Shown here piece by piece: positions 10,224-22,200 of a DNA stretch of 64,000 nucleotides. The notes below the pieces were generated by a model. The model ran no database searches. It was given only the letters and a program-made list of their open reading frames with translations, and was not told where the DNA came from. Location of the stretch: the NCBI GenBank assembly GCA_037974335.1, contig CM075729.1:100860799-100924798 (forward strand), given 5' to 3'. The DNA is from Prionace glauca (Eukaryota > Chordata > Chondrichthyes > Carcharhiniformes > Carcharhinidae). The position numbers and the translations under genes were made by a program. Position 1 is the stretch's first letter. Each line of letters opens with the position of its first letter.

Positions 10224-13200
10224 CTGAAACACACACCCAGTACAGAGGCATTAAAAAAGATGAATTTGAAGACATGAAGGAAGCAATCAATAAAAGAAGG
10301 CACATGAGAACTACGAAACTAAATTAGCAAAGAATATAAAAATAATTTTTGAGGTTTTTCAGGAATTGATCACAGAAGGAAAATCAAGAAAGGGACAGGA
10401 TAGGAAAAGGACCACTCAGGAATACACATGACTAAGGGTCAGTATTGTGGTGAATAATTACTTTGTCTCTGTGATACCAGGGAAATTAAAAGGGGAAAGA
10501 TCAAAATAGATATCAAGACATTGAAGATGAAAGGTGGGAAATAATTGGTAAACAAATCAAATTTAGTATAAAGTGGTCTGGATGGATGGGGCGGCACAGT
10601 GGTTAGCACTGCTGCTTCACAGTTCCAGGGACCAGGGTTCGATTCCCAACTTGGGTCACTGTCAGTGTAGAGTTTGCACATTCTCCTCGTGCCTGCGTGG
10701 GTTTCCTCCAGGTGCTCTGGTTTCCTCCCACAGTCCAAAGATGTGCGGGTCAGGTTGACTGGCCATGCTAAACTTGCCCTTAGTGTCCTGAGATGCCCAG
10801 GTTACAGGGATTAGTGGATAAATATGTAGGGATATGAATGGGATTGTGATCAGTGCAGACTCAATAGGCCATATGGCCTCTTTCTGTACTATAGGGTTTC
10901 TATGATTATATCCATATATATTATGAGAAGTTAAGATTGCAGAGACACTGTTAGAATTACATAAAAACTCATCAGCAAATGGAATAATGCCAGAGGACTG
11001 AAGAATAACTATCACGATTCCAATACATAAAAGAGGACATTAGAATATGTCCAAGGATCGAAGGAACAGTGAGTTTATGAGGCACAATAAAGATAACCCT
11101 TACTCAAAGATGTGGTTAAAAAAATGCCTAGGCCAGGATTTTCTTCTCCTGTACATGTAGGAGGGGTTTGGCAGAAAATTTTACAAGAATATCAAAGTCG
11201 CGTTTCATGTTAATGTCAAAGCAGGAAGCGATTATGTCAGTGGTAGGCTGCCTTTCCCACTGGTCAATATCAGGAACTTCATTCTAATACATTTGCACAC
11301 CATTTCTAGGTCCATGCATTAGAATCATACACCCCTCCCCCACCTCACACAGTCAAAAAAAATCGATCCATGACGGTGTGATGTCAGACTGACATGATAC
11401 ATGACTGGGCACCTGGTGAGAAGTACTCCAAGAGGAGCTCAGAGATGAGTGCAGAGCTCAGGTGGGAGAGGGTAAAGCTAAAGATGCCAGGGTAATGCTG
11501 GTGTAATGTCAGAAGGGACTAGTTTTGTACTAGAGGGTGCAGTTGGATGGAGAATATTCTTGGTATGCTCATGATGTGTTGGGTGGCCCTTAAAAATGGC
11601 ACCCAGATCATCAAAGTGGTGAGTTGATGTTGGGGCAGGTGAATCAGAGGCTGCCCACCAGCAATGCAACTTGGAAGCCCTGCTTTCCATTCTTCAAAGT
11701 CCTGCACTATACGGTGGAAAACGTATAGCCATCATTGCCATCAGGGGGCTCAACACCACTTTTCATGCCTGACACCAGACTTTGTCAATAGCAGAAAAAA
11801 ATCCCAGACCAAAAAACATGTAGTTTACATGGATTTCAAATGAAAATGTAAATTTCTGGTGAATCTTATTGACATTTTTGAAGAAGTAATAGAAATTGTC
11901 AACAAAATTGATAATCTATTTGAATTTTCCAAAAGTCTTCAATACAATGAGCAACATTTTCTGGCCATTCACACCAGCAAGTTCTTTCGGTCCCGCCTAT
12001 GGTGCACCCCTGCTGTAGGTTTCATGGCAGTGAAGAGTGCTTTCAACGGGAAACTCCAGGGTAGGGCAAGATTCATTCGCCAGTCAATGGTGGGCTCTTC
12101 CTGCCACCATGAAACACACAGCAGATTGCTCAGTAAAATTCACCCAATGTTAACATTTGGTAATCTCAAGACTTGGACCAGTGCTTGTAAAGTCAAGGTA
12201 AAGAAGAAGAGTGGATAGTAAAATTAAACAGAAAACAGAGAGTAAGGGTTAAAGGCATCAAGAATAATTTGGTCATAATTTAGATGCTTCAGAAAATAAC
12301 TTTAAGTTTTAAGAATATAGCTTTTATGTTGGTGGTTAAAAGGTTTAATTGTAAAGGAATAACAGCATCTAACTAGCAACCCTGAAGTCACTGTATTTCA
12401 AACCAGCTTGCAGTTAATTACACTTCAAACTTAACCGGTATTTATCTTGCAAGATCAGAGCAATGGGTGTAACGATTTCCATAGAAACCCTACAGTGCAG
12501 AAAGAGGCCATTCAGCTCATCTAGTCTGCACCAGCAACAATCCCACCCAGGCCCTGTCCCGTATTTACCTGCTAATCCCTCTAACCTACGCATACACTAA
12601 GGGGCAATTTAGCTTGGCCGATCCACCTAACCCGCACATCTTTGGACTTTCAACAGTGGATGCCCTATTGTTAAGGCTCAGGTGTTGCTGAAGGGTCTTT
12701 ACCTGCGTCAATAAAAGATTTACGTTTAGTATGAAATTTTCAGATAATAAGAAACTGAAAGATTGACAAACACGAGAAATTCTTTGTGCACATATTCATG
12801 TGCAACATATATATGTTCATGGGATGTGGCCATTGCTGACCAGACTGGTATTTATTGCCCATCACTAACTACCATCAAGAAGATGGTGGTGAACTGTTTA
12901 CTTGAAATGTTCCATGTGGTGTAGCTACACCCAGAGTGCTGAAAAGGAGGGAATTCCAGGATCCTGATCCAGCGGCAGTGATGGAACAGCAATACAGTTC
13001 CAAGTCAGGATGGCGATGGATTGAGGAGAAATTATAGGTGTTGATGTTCCCATGCATCCAGTGTTTTGGCCCTTCTAGGTTGTAGAAGTTGTGGGTTTGA
13101 AAGGCACTGTTGAAGGAACCTTGGTGAGTTGTTGCTGTATATCTTGTCAATGATATACACTGTGCAGATACCTGGGTGGTACCTTGTGTCTTGATTTTTG

Positions 13201-16200
13201 GTGAAGCTGCACTCATCTAGGCATGTGAAGGGTTTTTCATCACTCCTGGCTTGTACCTTGTAGATGGTGGACAGGAGAAAGTTACTTTCTGCAGTAGTCC
13301 CAAACTCTGACCGCTCTGGTAGCCACAGTATTTAATGGCTAGTCCATGTTCATTTTCTGATCAAAGCTAACCCGCAAGATGTTGACAGTGGGGGATTCAG
13401 CAACGGTTATGCTATTGAATGTCAAGGGCAATGGTTAGATACGCTCTAGGTTAGTTTAGATGGATTAGCCATGGTAGATTTGTGGGGTTATGGGGTGAGG
13501 GCCTGGGTAAGATATTCTGTCAGAGAGCCAGTATAGACTTGATAAGCTGAATGGCCTCCTTCGGCACTGTAGGGATTATGTGATTCTATGAAATCACCCA
13601 GGTTTATTTTAAGAGAAATACAACTGAAAATTGGGAAGTTATGTTAAACTAATATACATCCTTGTTTAGATCACAAAGAACAGAGCACACAATCCTGGCC
13701 TTCATATTCAATAGAGTCAATTCATTCGCACTGTCCCCCTCAGTTCTATATTCCCCTCTGTGTTACATATTCCAAGTACTGGAAATTCTCCATTCCTCAC
13801 CCGATTCCCCAGATCCAGATTGTCCATTCTCTGATTCTTTTTTGGCTCTCTGTGGCCTTTTCCAGATGGCTATTGCGATTATTCCGAATATAGCAGCCAG
13901 TATACTGATTATTGATCCAGCTATAATTGCAAGTTGTGAGTGCCCACCACTGCTTTCTGGTGCTTCTGAAAAACATTGAAATAATATCAGTGTTGTCTTT
14001 GTTTATTAGCAGTTCTATGATAGAATAAAGACAAGAGGTAACCAAACTATGTCCCAAGATTTAAAGTAAAGTTTTGGGGTCAGTGTCACTGTGTTTCTTA
14101 CCTGCTGACAGAAAACACACAATTTTCATTGAAATTAACGCTGGTATTAAGTTAAAAAATGATTGTGGGTCTCAGATTGGAGAAAGAGGTAGTGAAGAGG
14201 ATGATAGGGTCCATTGACAGGCAGCAATGAACACATTATAGACACGCATCAGCACCGAGTGCAGAATCTAGGTTTTCACTATACTGCGACTCAGAGGAAC
14301 ATGAGTCAATGCTGAGGGAGTGCTGCACTGTTAGAGATTCAAGACTGAGGGAGTCCTGTACTTGTCGCAGGGTCAACACCGAGAGAGTGCTGACTGTGGG
14401 AGCATCAATAGAAACATAAAACTAGAAGCAAAGAGTAGATCATTTGGCCCTTCAAGCCTGCTTCACCATTCAATTTGATCATGGCTGATCATCAAATTCA
14501 AAATCCTGATCCCTCTTCCTCCCATATCCCTTGATCCCTTTAGCCCCTAGATTTCTTCTTGAAATCAGACAACTTTTGGAAGTCATCTCATTCTGTGGTA
14601 GTGAATTCCACATATCCAACACCTTCTGGGTGAAGAAATTTTTCCTCACGTCAGTTCTAAAAGATTTATCCCTTGTTCTCCAACTATGACCCCTAGTTCT
14701 GGACTCCCCCACCATTGAGAACATTCTTTCTGAATCTAACAAGTCTAACCCTGTTAGAATTTTATAAATTTCTGTAAGATCCCCTCTCACTCTTCTGTAC
14801 TCCAGTGAATGTAATCCTAACCAACTTAGTCTCTCCTCATACAACAGTCTGACAGCCCAGGAATTAGCCTGGTAAACCTTCACTGTACTCCCTCTATAGC
14901 AAGGACATTGTTCTAAGGACACGAAAACTGCACACAATACTCCAGGTGTGACCTCAACAACACTCTATACAATTGCGGCAAAATATCCCAATACTCAAAT
15001 CTATCTCTATGAAGGCCAACATACCATTTGCCTTCTTTACTGCCTGCTGTACCTGTTCGCTTACTTTCAGTGACTGATGCATGAGGACACCAAGGTCTTA
15101 CTGAGTATCCACCTCTATCAATTTACACCCGTTCAAGTAGTAATTTGTCTCCCTATTATTGCTGCCAAAGTGGATAACCTCACATTCATCCACATTAAAC
15201 AGCATCTGCTATGCTTATGCCCACACAATCAGCCTGTCCAAATTATGCTGAAGCATCTCTGCACCCTTCCCACACCTCACCCTCCCACCCAACTTTGTAT
15301 CATCTGCAAATTTGGAGATAATACATGTAGTTCCCTCTTCCAAATCATTAATATGTAATGTGAACAGTTAGTGTCTGAGCACAGATCCTTGCGCATCCCC
15401 ACTAGTCATTGAGTGCCATGTGGAAAAAGACCCAGTTATGCCAACTCTTTGCTTCCTATTTGCCAACCAGCTTTCGATCTATTTTACGACTCAATGCTGA
15501 GAGAGTGCCACACTATGGGAGCATCAATGCTGAGGATGTGCTGCACTGTCAGTGGATCAACATTGAGGGAGTGCTGCACTGTCGGGAAGAGTCAATGCTA
15601 AGGCTCTTCTCCACTGTGGAAAATCTATTTTGATGGTGTGCTGCACTGTCAGACTGTGTGCTGCACTGTCGGGCAACCAATGCTGAGGGAGTGCTGCACT
15701 GTCGGTGGGTCCAAGCTGCGGGGACGCAGCACTGTCGGTGGGTCCGAGCTGCGGGGACGCAGCACTGTCGGTGGGTCCGAGCTGCGGGGACGCAGCGCTG
15801 TCGGTGGGTCCGAGCTGCGGGGACGCAGCGCTGTCGGTGGGTCCGAGCTGCGGGGACGCAGCGCTGTCGGTGGGTCCAAGCTGCGGGGACGCAGCGCTGT
15901 CGGTGGGTCCAAGCTGCGGGGATGCAGCGCTGTCGGTGGGTCCGAGCTGCGGGGATGCAGCGCTGTCGGTGGGTCCGAGCTGCGGGGATGCTGCACTGTC
16001 GGTGGGTCCGAGCTGCGGGGATGCTGCACTGTCGGTGGGTCCGAGCTGCGGGGATGCAGCGCTGTCGGTGGGTCCGAGCTGCGGGGATGCAGCGCTGTCG
16101 GTGGGTCCGAGCTGCGGGGACGCAGCGCTGTCGGTGGGTCCGAGCTGCGGGGATGCAGCGCTGTCGGTGTGTCCGAGCTGCGGGGATGCAGCGCTGTCAG

Positions 16201-19200
16201 TGAGTCCGAGCTGCGGGGATGCAGCGCTGTCGGTGGGTCCGAGCTGCGGGGATGCAGCGCTGTCGGTGGGTCCGAGCTGCGGGGATGCAGCGCTGTCGGT
16301 GGGTCCGAGCTGCGGGGATGCAGCGCTGTCGGTGGGTCCGAGCTGCGGGGATGCAGCGCTGTCGGTGGGTCCGAGCTGCGGGGATGCAGCGCTGTCAGAG
16401 GGCCAGTGCTGCGGGGATGCAGCGCTGTCGGTGGGTCCGAGCTGCGGGGATGCAGCGCTGTCAGAGGGCCAGTGCTGTGAGGATTCTGCACTGTCGGTGG
16501 GTCCGAGCTGCGGGGATGCAGCGCTGTCAGAGGGCCAGTGCTGTGAGGATGCTGCACTGTCAAAGAAACCATGATGATGCAGTATTGAACCTTTGCACAA
16601 TGCTGAAGGAGTGCTGCACTGTCAAAGGATCAATTCTGACAGAATGCTGCACTGTTGGATGGTCAATGCCGAGGCAGTGCTGTGCTGATGCAGAGTCAAA
16701 GCTAGTGGAGGGAACTGTTAACAGGTGGTATCATCTACGAGTGTAATTAGACAGAGATTTTGTAAGTGTGAACATCTGGTATGCCAGTTGTCTGACAACG
16801 CCAGTCCAACGCCAGCATACCCACATCATGCCAGTTGTTGGCAGTGACGACGGGCCTAGTGTTAGGGGTGGCTGGATGGTGAGTGCTGCACTAGTGCTGC
16901 ATTGCCAAAGGGTCAGTGCTGCGCAAATGTTGCAGTGCCGAAAAACAATACTGCACAGTACAGGCCCTTCGGCCCTCAATGTTGTGCCAAGTTTTGTACA
17001 AAACCGAGATGAAGCTCTCCCACTCCCTATCATTCTGGTGTGCTCCAAGTGCCTATCCAATAACCACTCGAAAGTTCCTAAAATGTCATAAGGACATAAG
17101 AACATGAGAAATAGGAGCAGTAGTAGGCCATCTCGCCCTTCGAGCCTGCCCCGCCATTCAATAAGATCATGGCTGATCTGAAGTGGCTCAGTTCCACTTT
17201 CCTGCTTTCTCCCCATAACCCTTAATCCCCTTGCCTACCAAAAACCTATCTACCCGCATCTTAAATATATTTAGCAAGGCAGCCTCCACCACTTCAACGG
17301 GCAGAGAATTCCAGAGATTCACCACCCTTTGAGTGAAGAAGTTCCTCCTCAACTCCATTCTAAACCGCACCCCCCCCTTATCTTGAGGCTGTGCCCTCGA
17401 GTCCTGCTGTCCTTTCCGAGTGGGAAGAACATCTCAACCTCTACCCTATCCATCCCCTTCATCATCTTGTACGTCTCAATAAGATCCCCACTCATCCTTC
17501 TAAACTCCAACGAGTACAAGCCCAGTCTATTCAGCCTCTCTTCATAGCTCAATCCCCTCATCTCCGGTATCAGCCTAGTGAACCTCCTCTGCACTCCCTC
17601 CAAGGCCAAAATATCCTTGCGCAAGTGCAGCGACCAAAACTGCACACAGTACTCCAGCTGCGGCCTCACCAATGCCCTATACAGCTGCAGCAAGACCTCC
17701 CTACTTTTATATTCAATCCCCCTCGCTATGAAGGCCAGCATCCCATTCGCCTTCCTGACCACCTGCTGCACCTGTAGGCTGGGTTTTTGCGACTCATGCA
17801 CAAAGACCCCCAGGTCCCTCTGCACGCTGCATGCTGCAGCTTTTCACCCTTTAAATAGTAGTCCCTCCTACTATTATTCCTGCCAAAGTGGATAACCTCA
17901 CACTTGCCAACATTGTATTTCATCTGCCAGGTCCTCGCCCATTCGCTTAGCCTATCTAGATCCCTCTGCAGACATTCCACACCCTCCGCACAATTTGCTT
18001 TTCCACTCATCTTTGTGTCATCAGCAAATTTCGTCACCCTACACTCAGCTTCCTCCTCCAGATCATCTATATAAATGGTAAATAGCTGAGGCCCCAGCAC
18101 CGATCCCTGGGGCACTCCACTAGTCACCAACCGCCAATCTGAATATCACCCATTGACACCTACTCTCTGCCTCCTATTTGACAGCCAATCCCCTATCCAT
18201 GCTAACACCTTACCCCCAACTCCATGCCCCCTAACCTTCTGAAACAACCTTTTGTGAGGCACCTTATCAAACGCCTTCTGAACATCGAGAAACACCACAT
18301 CCACCGGTTCCCCTCTGTCTACCACACTAGTCACATCCTCATAGAATTCCAATAAATTTGTCAAACACGACTTCCCCTTAACGAATCCATGCTGCGTCTG
18401 TTCTATCAAACAATTCTTCTCATGGTGCCTCGCCATTTCTTCTTTGATGACGGATTCAAGCATTTTTCCTACAACAGACGTTAAACTAACCGGCCTATAA
18501 TTCCCTGCCTTTTGTCTGCTACCCTTTTTAAACAGCGGCGTAACATTAGCCATTTTCCAATCTTCCGGCACTTCCCCGGAATCCAGCGAGGTTTGGAAAA
18601 TAATCACTAAGGCATCCACTATCACCTCCGCCATTTCCTTCAGAACCCTGGGATGCATTCCATCCGGTCCTGGGAACTTGTCCACCATCAGTCCCGCTAG
18701 TAGATCGAGCACTACCTCTCTAGTGACAGTAATCGCATTCAGGCCCTCAACTCCTACCATCCTTCTATCTTTAATACCCGTCTGACTCCACTATCACATC
18801 AGGCAGTGTACTCCACACCCCAACCACTCTCTGAGTAAAGAACGTATGTTGGACATCCCTCCTATATCTCCCACCATGAACTTTATAGTTATGCCCTCTA
18901 GTAACAGCTACGTCAACCCGAGGAAATAATCCACTCTATCTATCCCCTTATAAACCTCTACTAAGTCGCCTCTCATCCTCCTCCGCTTTAAAGAGAAAAG
19001 CCCTAGCTCCCTCAACCTTTCCTCATAAGACCTACCCTCCAAATCAGGCAACATCCTGGTAAATCTCCTCTGCACTCTCTCCAATGCTTCCACATCCTTC
19101 TTATAATGAGGTGACCAGAACTGCACACAATATTCCAAGTGGTCTCACCAAAGTCCTGTATAGTTGCAGCATAACCCTAAGGCTCTTAAACTCAAACCCC

Positions 19201-22200
19201 CTGTTAATGAATGCTAACACAATATAAGCCTTCTTCACGGCTCTATCCACTTGACTGGCAACCTTCAGAGATCTGTGGATGTGAACCCCAAGATCTCTCT
19301 GTTCCTCCACATTCCTCAGAACCTTGCTGTTGACCCTGTAATCCCCCTTCAAGTTTGTCCTACCAAAATGAATCGCCTCACACTTATCAGGGTTAAACTC
19401 CATCTGCCATTTTTCGGCCCAGCTCTGCATCCTATCAATGTCTCTTTGCAGCCTACAAGAGCCCTCCACCTCATCCACTACTCCACCAATCTTGGTGTCA
19501 TCAGCAAATTTACTCACCCTTCCTTCAACCCCCTCCTCCAAGTCATTGATAAAAATCACAAACAGCAGAGGACTCAGCGCTGATCTCTGTGGTACACCGC
19601 TGGTAACTGATCTCCAGTCTGAAAATTTTCCATCCATCATCCCCTCTGTCTTCTATGAGATAGCCAGTTACTTATCCAATCGGCCAAATTTCCCTCTATC
19701 CCACATCTCCTTACTTTCTTCATGAGCCGACTGTTAATGGTAGAGCCGGTTCCGGGGCGGGGATGGCACCGATGATGTTTGTGTAGTGGGTGACAACGAG
19801 GTGGTTCAGCGGTGATGATGGGGGTAATGTAATGGGATATGATGGGTTTAGTATAGAGGGTAATGATGGGCTTATTGTAGAGGGTGATGATGTGAGTTGC
19901 ATAGTGGGTAATGAAGGGAGTGATGATGGGCTTAGTGTAGGAGATGATGTAGATTGTGATAATGGGGGTAGTGTAGGTGATGATGGATAGGGTGATGATG
20001 AGGTAATGATGGTGTAGAGTGTAGGGTGTTACCATAGGAGTGGTTTATGGCGCAGCGATGGGTATAGTTTAGGGGGCGATGATGGGGTTTGCCTTGGTGT
20101 GATGATAGTGGAGTGGAGGGTGATGATGGGGTTAGGAGTGATGATGCAGATAGTGCAGGAAATGATTATGCGGTTGTGTAGCAGGCAATGGGGAGGTCAT
20201 ACTTAAGAATGGAAAAATAGAGTATGAAAGTTGAAATGGTTGCTACGAGAGGACACAGATTTAAGGTATAGGGAGGGAAGTTCAGAAGTGATGTTAGGGG
20301 TAAGTTTTTCACTCAGAGGGTGGTGAGTGAATGGAATCGGCTGCCGTCAGTGGTTGTGGAGGTGAACTCGCTGGGGTCTTTTAAAAGACTTCTGGATGAG
20401 TATATGGGGTTTAATGAGATTGAGGGTTATAGATAGGTGTGTAGGTTGGTAGGTGTTGATGTGATCGGCGCAACTCGTGGGCCGAAGGGCCTGTTTGTGC
20501 TGTAGTGTTCTATGTTCTATGTAAAGTAAGATAGTGGTGAACATGAAAACTGATTGCAAAAGTTTATATAGACATGTACAGAGGAAAGATTGACAAAAAT
20601 AAATGTAGGCCCCTTACAGTCAGAACTGGGAGAATTGATAATGGGGAACAAAGAAATGGCTAAGGAGCTAAATTTGGAATTTGCTTCTGTCTTCACAAAG
20701 GAAGACATGAATAATGTACCAGAACTTCTGAGAGAAACACGTTTTAGTGAGGAGCTGATGGAATTCAGCATTAGTAGAGAAATGGTTTTGCGGAAATTGA
20801 TGGGATTGCCAATAATAGAAAGACAGATGTTTACTTTAAAAGTGTGCCAATTGAGAATGGTGAATATTCAGTGAGACCTTGGTGTCCTCGTGCATCAGTC
20901 ACTGAAAGTAAGTGCGCAGGTAGTAAAGAGGGCAAATGGTATGTTGGCCTTATTGGGGAGAGGATATCAGTATAGGAATAGAGATGTTTTGGTGCAATTG
21001 TATAGGACATTGATGAGGCCACACCTGGAGTATTGTATGCAATTTTGAATCCTTATCTGAGGAAGGATGTCTTTGCTATACAGGGGGAATAGCAGAGGTT
21101 TACCAGGCTGATTCCGAGGATGTCATATGAGATTTTAAAAAAAATCGGTTAGGATTGTGTTCGCTATAATTTAGAAGATTGAGAGAGGATCTCAAAGAAA
21201 CTTTTAAAATTCTAACAGGGTTAAACAGGGTAGTGTAAGGAGTGATAATGGGGGTAGTGTAAGGAATTATGATATGGTTTGTCCAAGACCCCGATAGGAG
21301 AAGTTTAATTGGATCACAGTCATCACTTTGTTTTTTATATCCTATTGAGAATGACAGGGGAATTAAAGGTTACGGGAAGAAAGTGGGAAAGTGGAACTGA
21401 TCCACTTCAGATCAGCCATGATCTTATTACGGTACGGTAGCACAGTGGTTAGCACTGCTGCTTCACAGCTCCAGGGTCCTGGGTTCGATTCCCGGCTCGG
21501 GTCACTGCCTGTGTGGAGTTTGCACATTCTCCTCGTGTCTGCGTGGGTTTTCTCCGGGTGCTCCGGTTTCCTCCCACAGTCCAAAGATGTGCGGGTTAGG
21601 TTCATTGGGTATGCTAAAATTGCCCCTTAGTGTCCTGGGATGTGTAGGTTAGAGGGATTAGCGGGTAAATGTGTAGGGATATGGGGATAGGGTCTGGGTG
21701 GGATTGTGTTTGGTGCAGACTCGATGGGCCGAAGGGCCTGTTTCTGCCACTGTAGGGTTCTAAATGGCAGGGCAGGCTCGAAGGGCTAGATGGCCTACTC
21801 CTGCTCCTATTTCTTATGTTCTTATGTTCTTATGACAATCCAGAGATAAAAACAAAATAAAATGAGAAAAAAAGGAGAGGGATGCTCAAAGACCAAAACT
21901 GGAAGGAAAACCATTCTTGTATTCTTCCATCCAGATTTTGGTGTTCAAGTACAATCTGTGTGAAACTAAATCATTGACTGTGTTTACTGACATAGTTGAC
22001 CGAAAAACTGAAAAAAGCTATCCTTAGTCTCAATCATGTGAATTCACCACAAAACTTTTCTATCAACTTTGGTCCAACCTTTTGTTCAGTCTATATTAAG
22101 ATTAAAGTCCTCCATGATTAGTACATTAATTTAGTTACAGGACTACAGATTTTATCATAATGATCTGCCCAACTATATAAATTTTGTATGGGGCCCAGAA

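Noticed and set aside
14300-16690. CRISPR-like array
   Set aside because: The repeats are contiguous without unique spacers, and the DNA is vertebrate.
15557-16746. Long open frames (280-347 codons) on both strands
   Set aside because: They are all translations of the same 33-bp tandem repeat in different frames. Frames on both strands being open at once is a length-multiple-of-3 effect, with no splice or start context.
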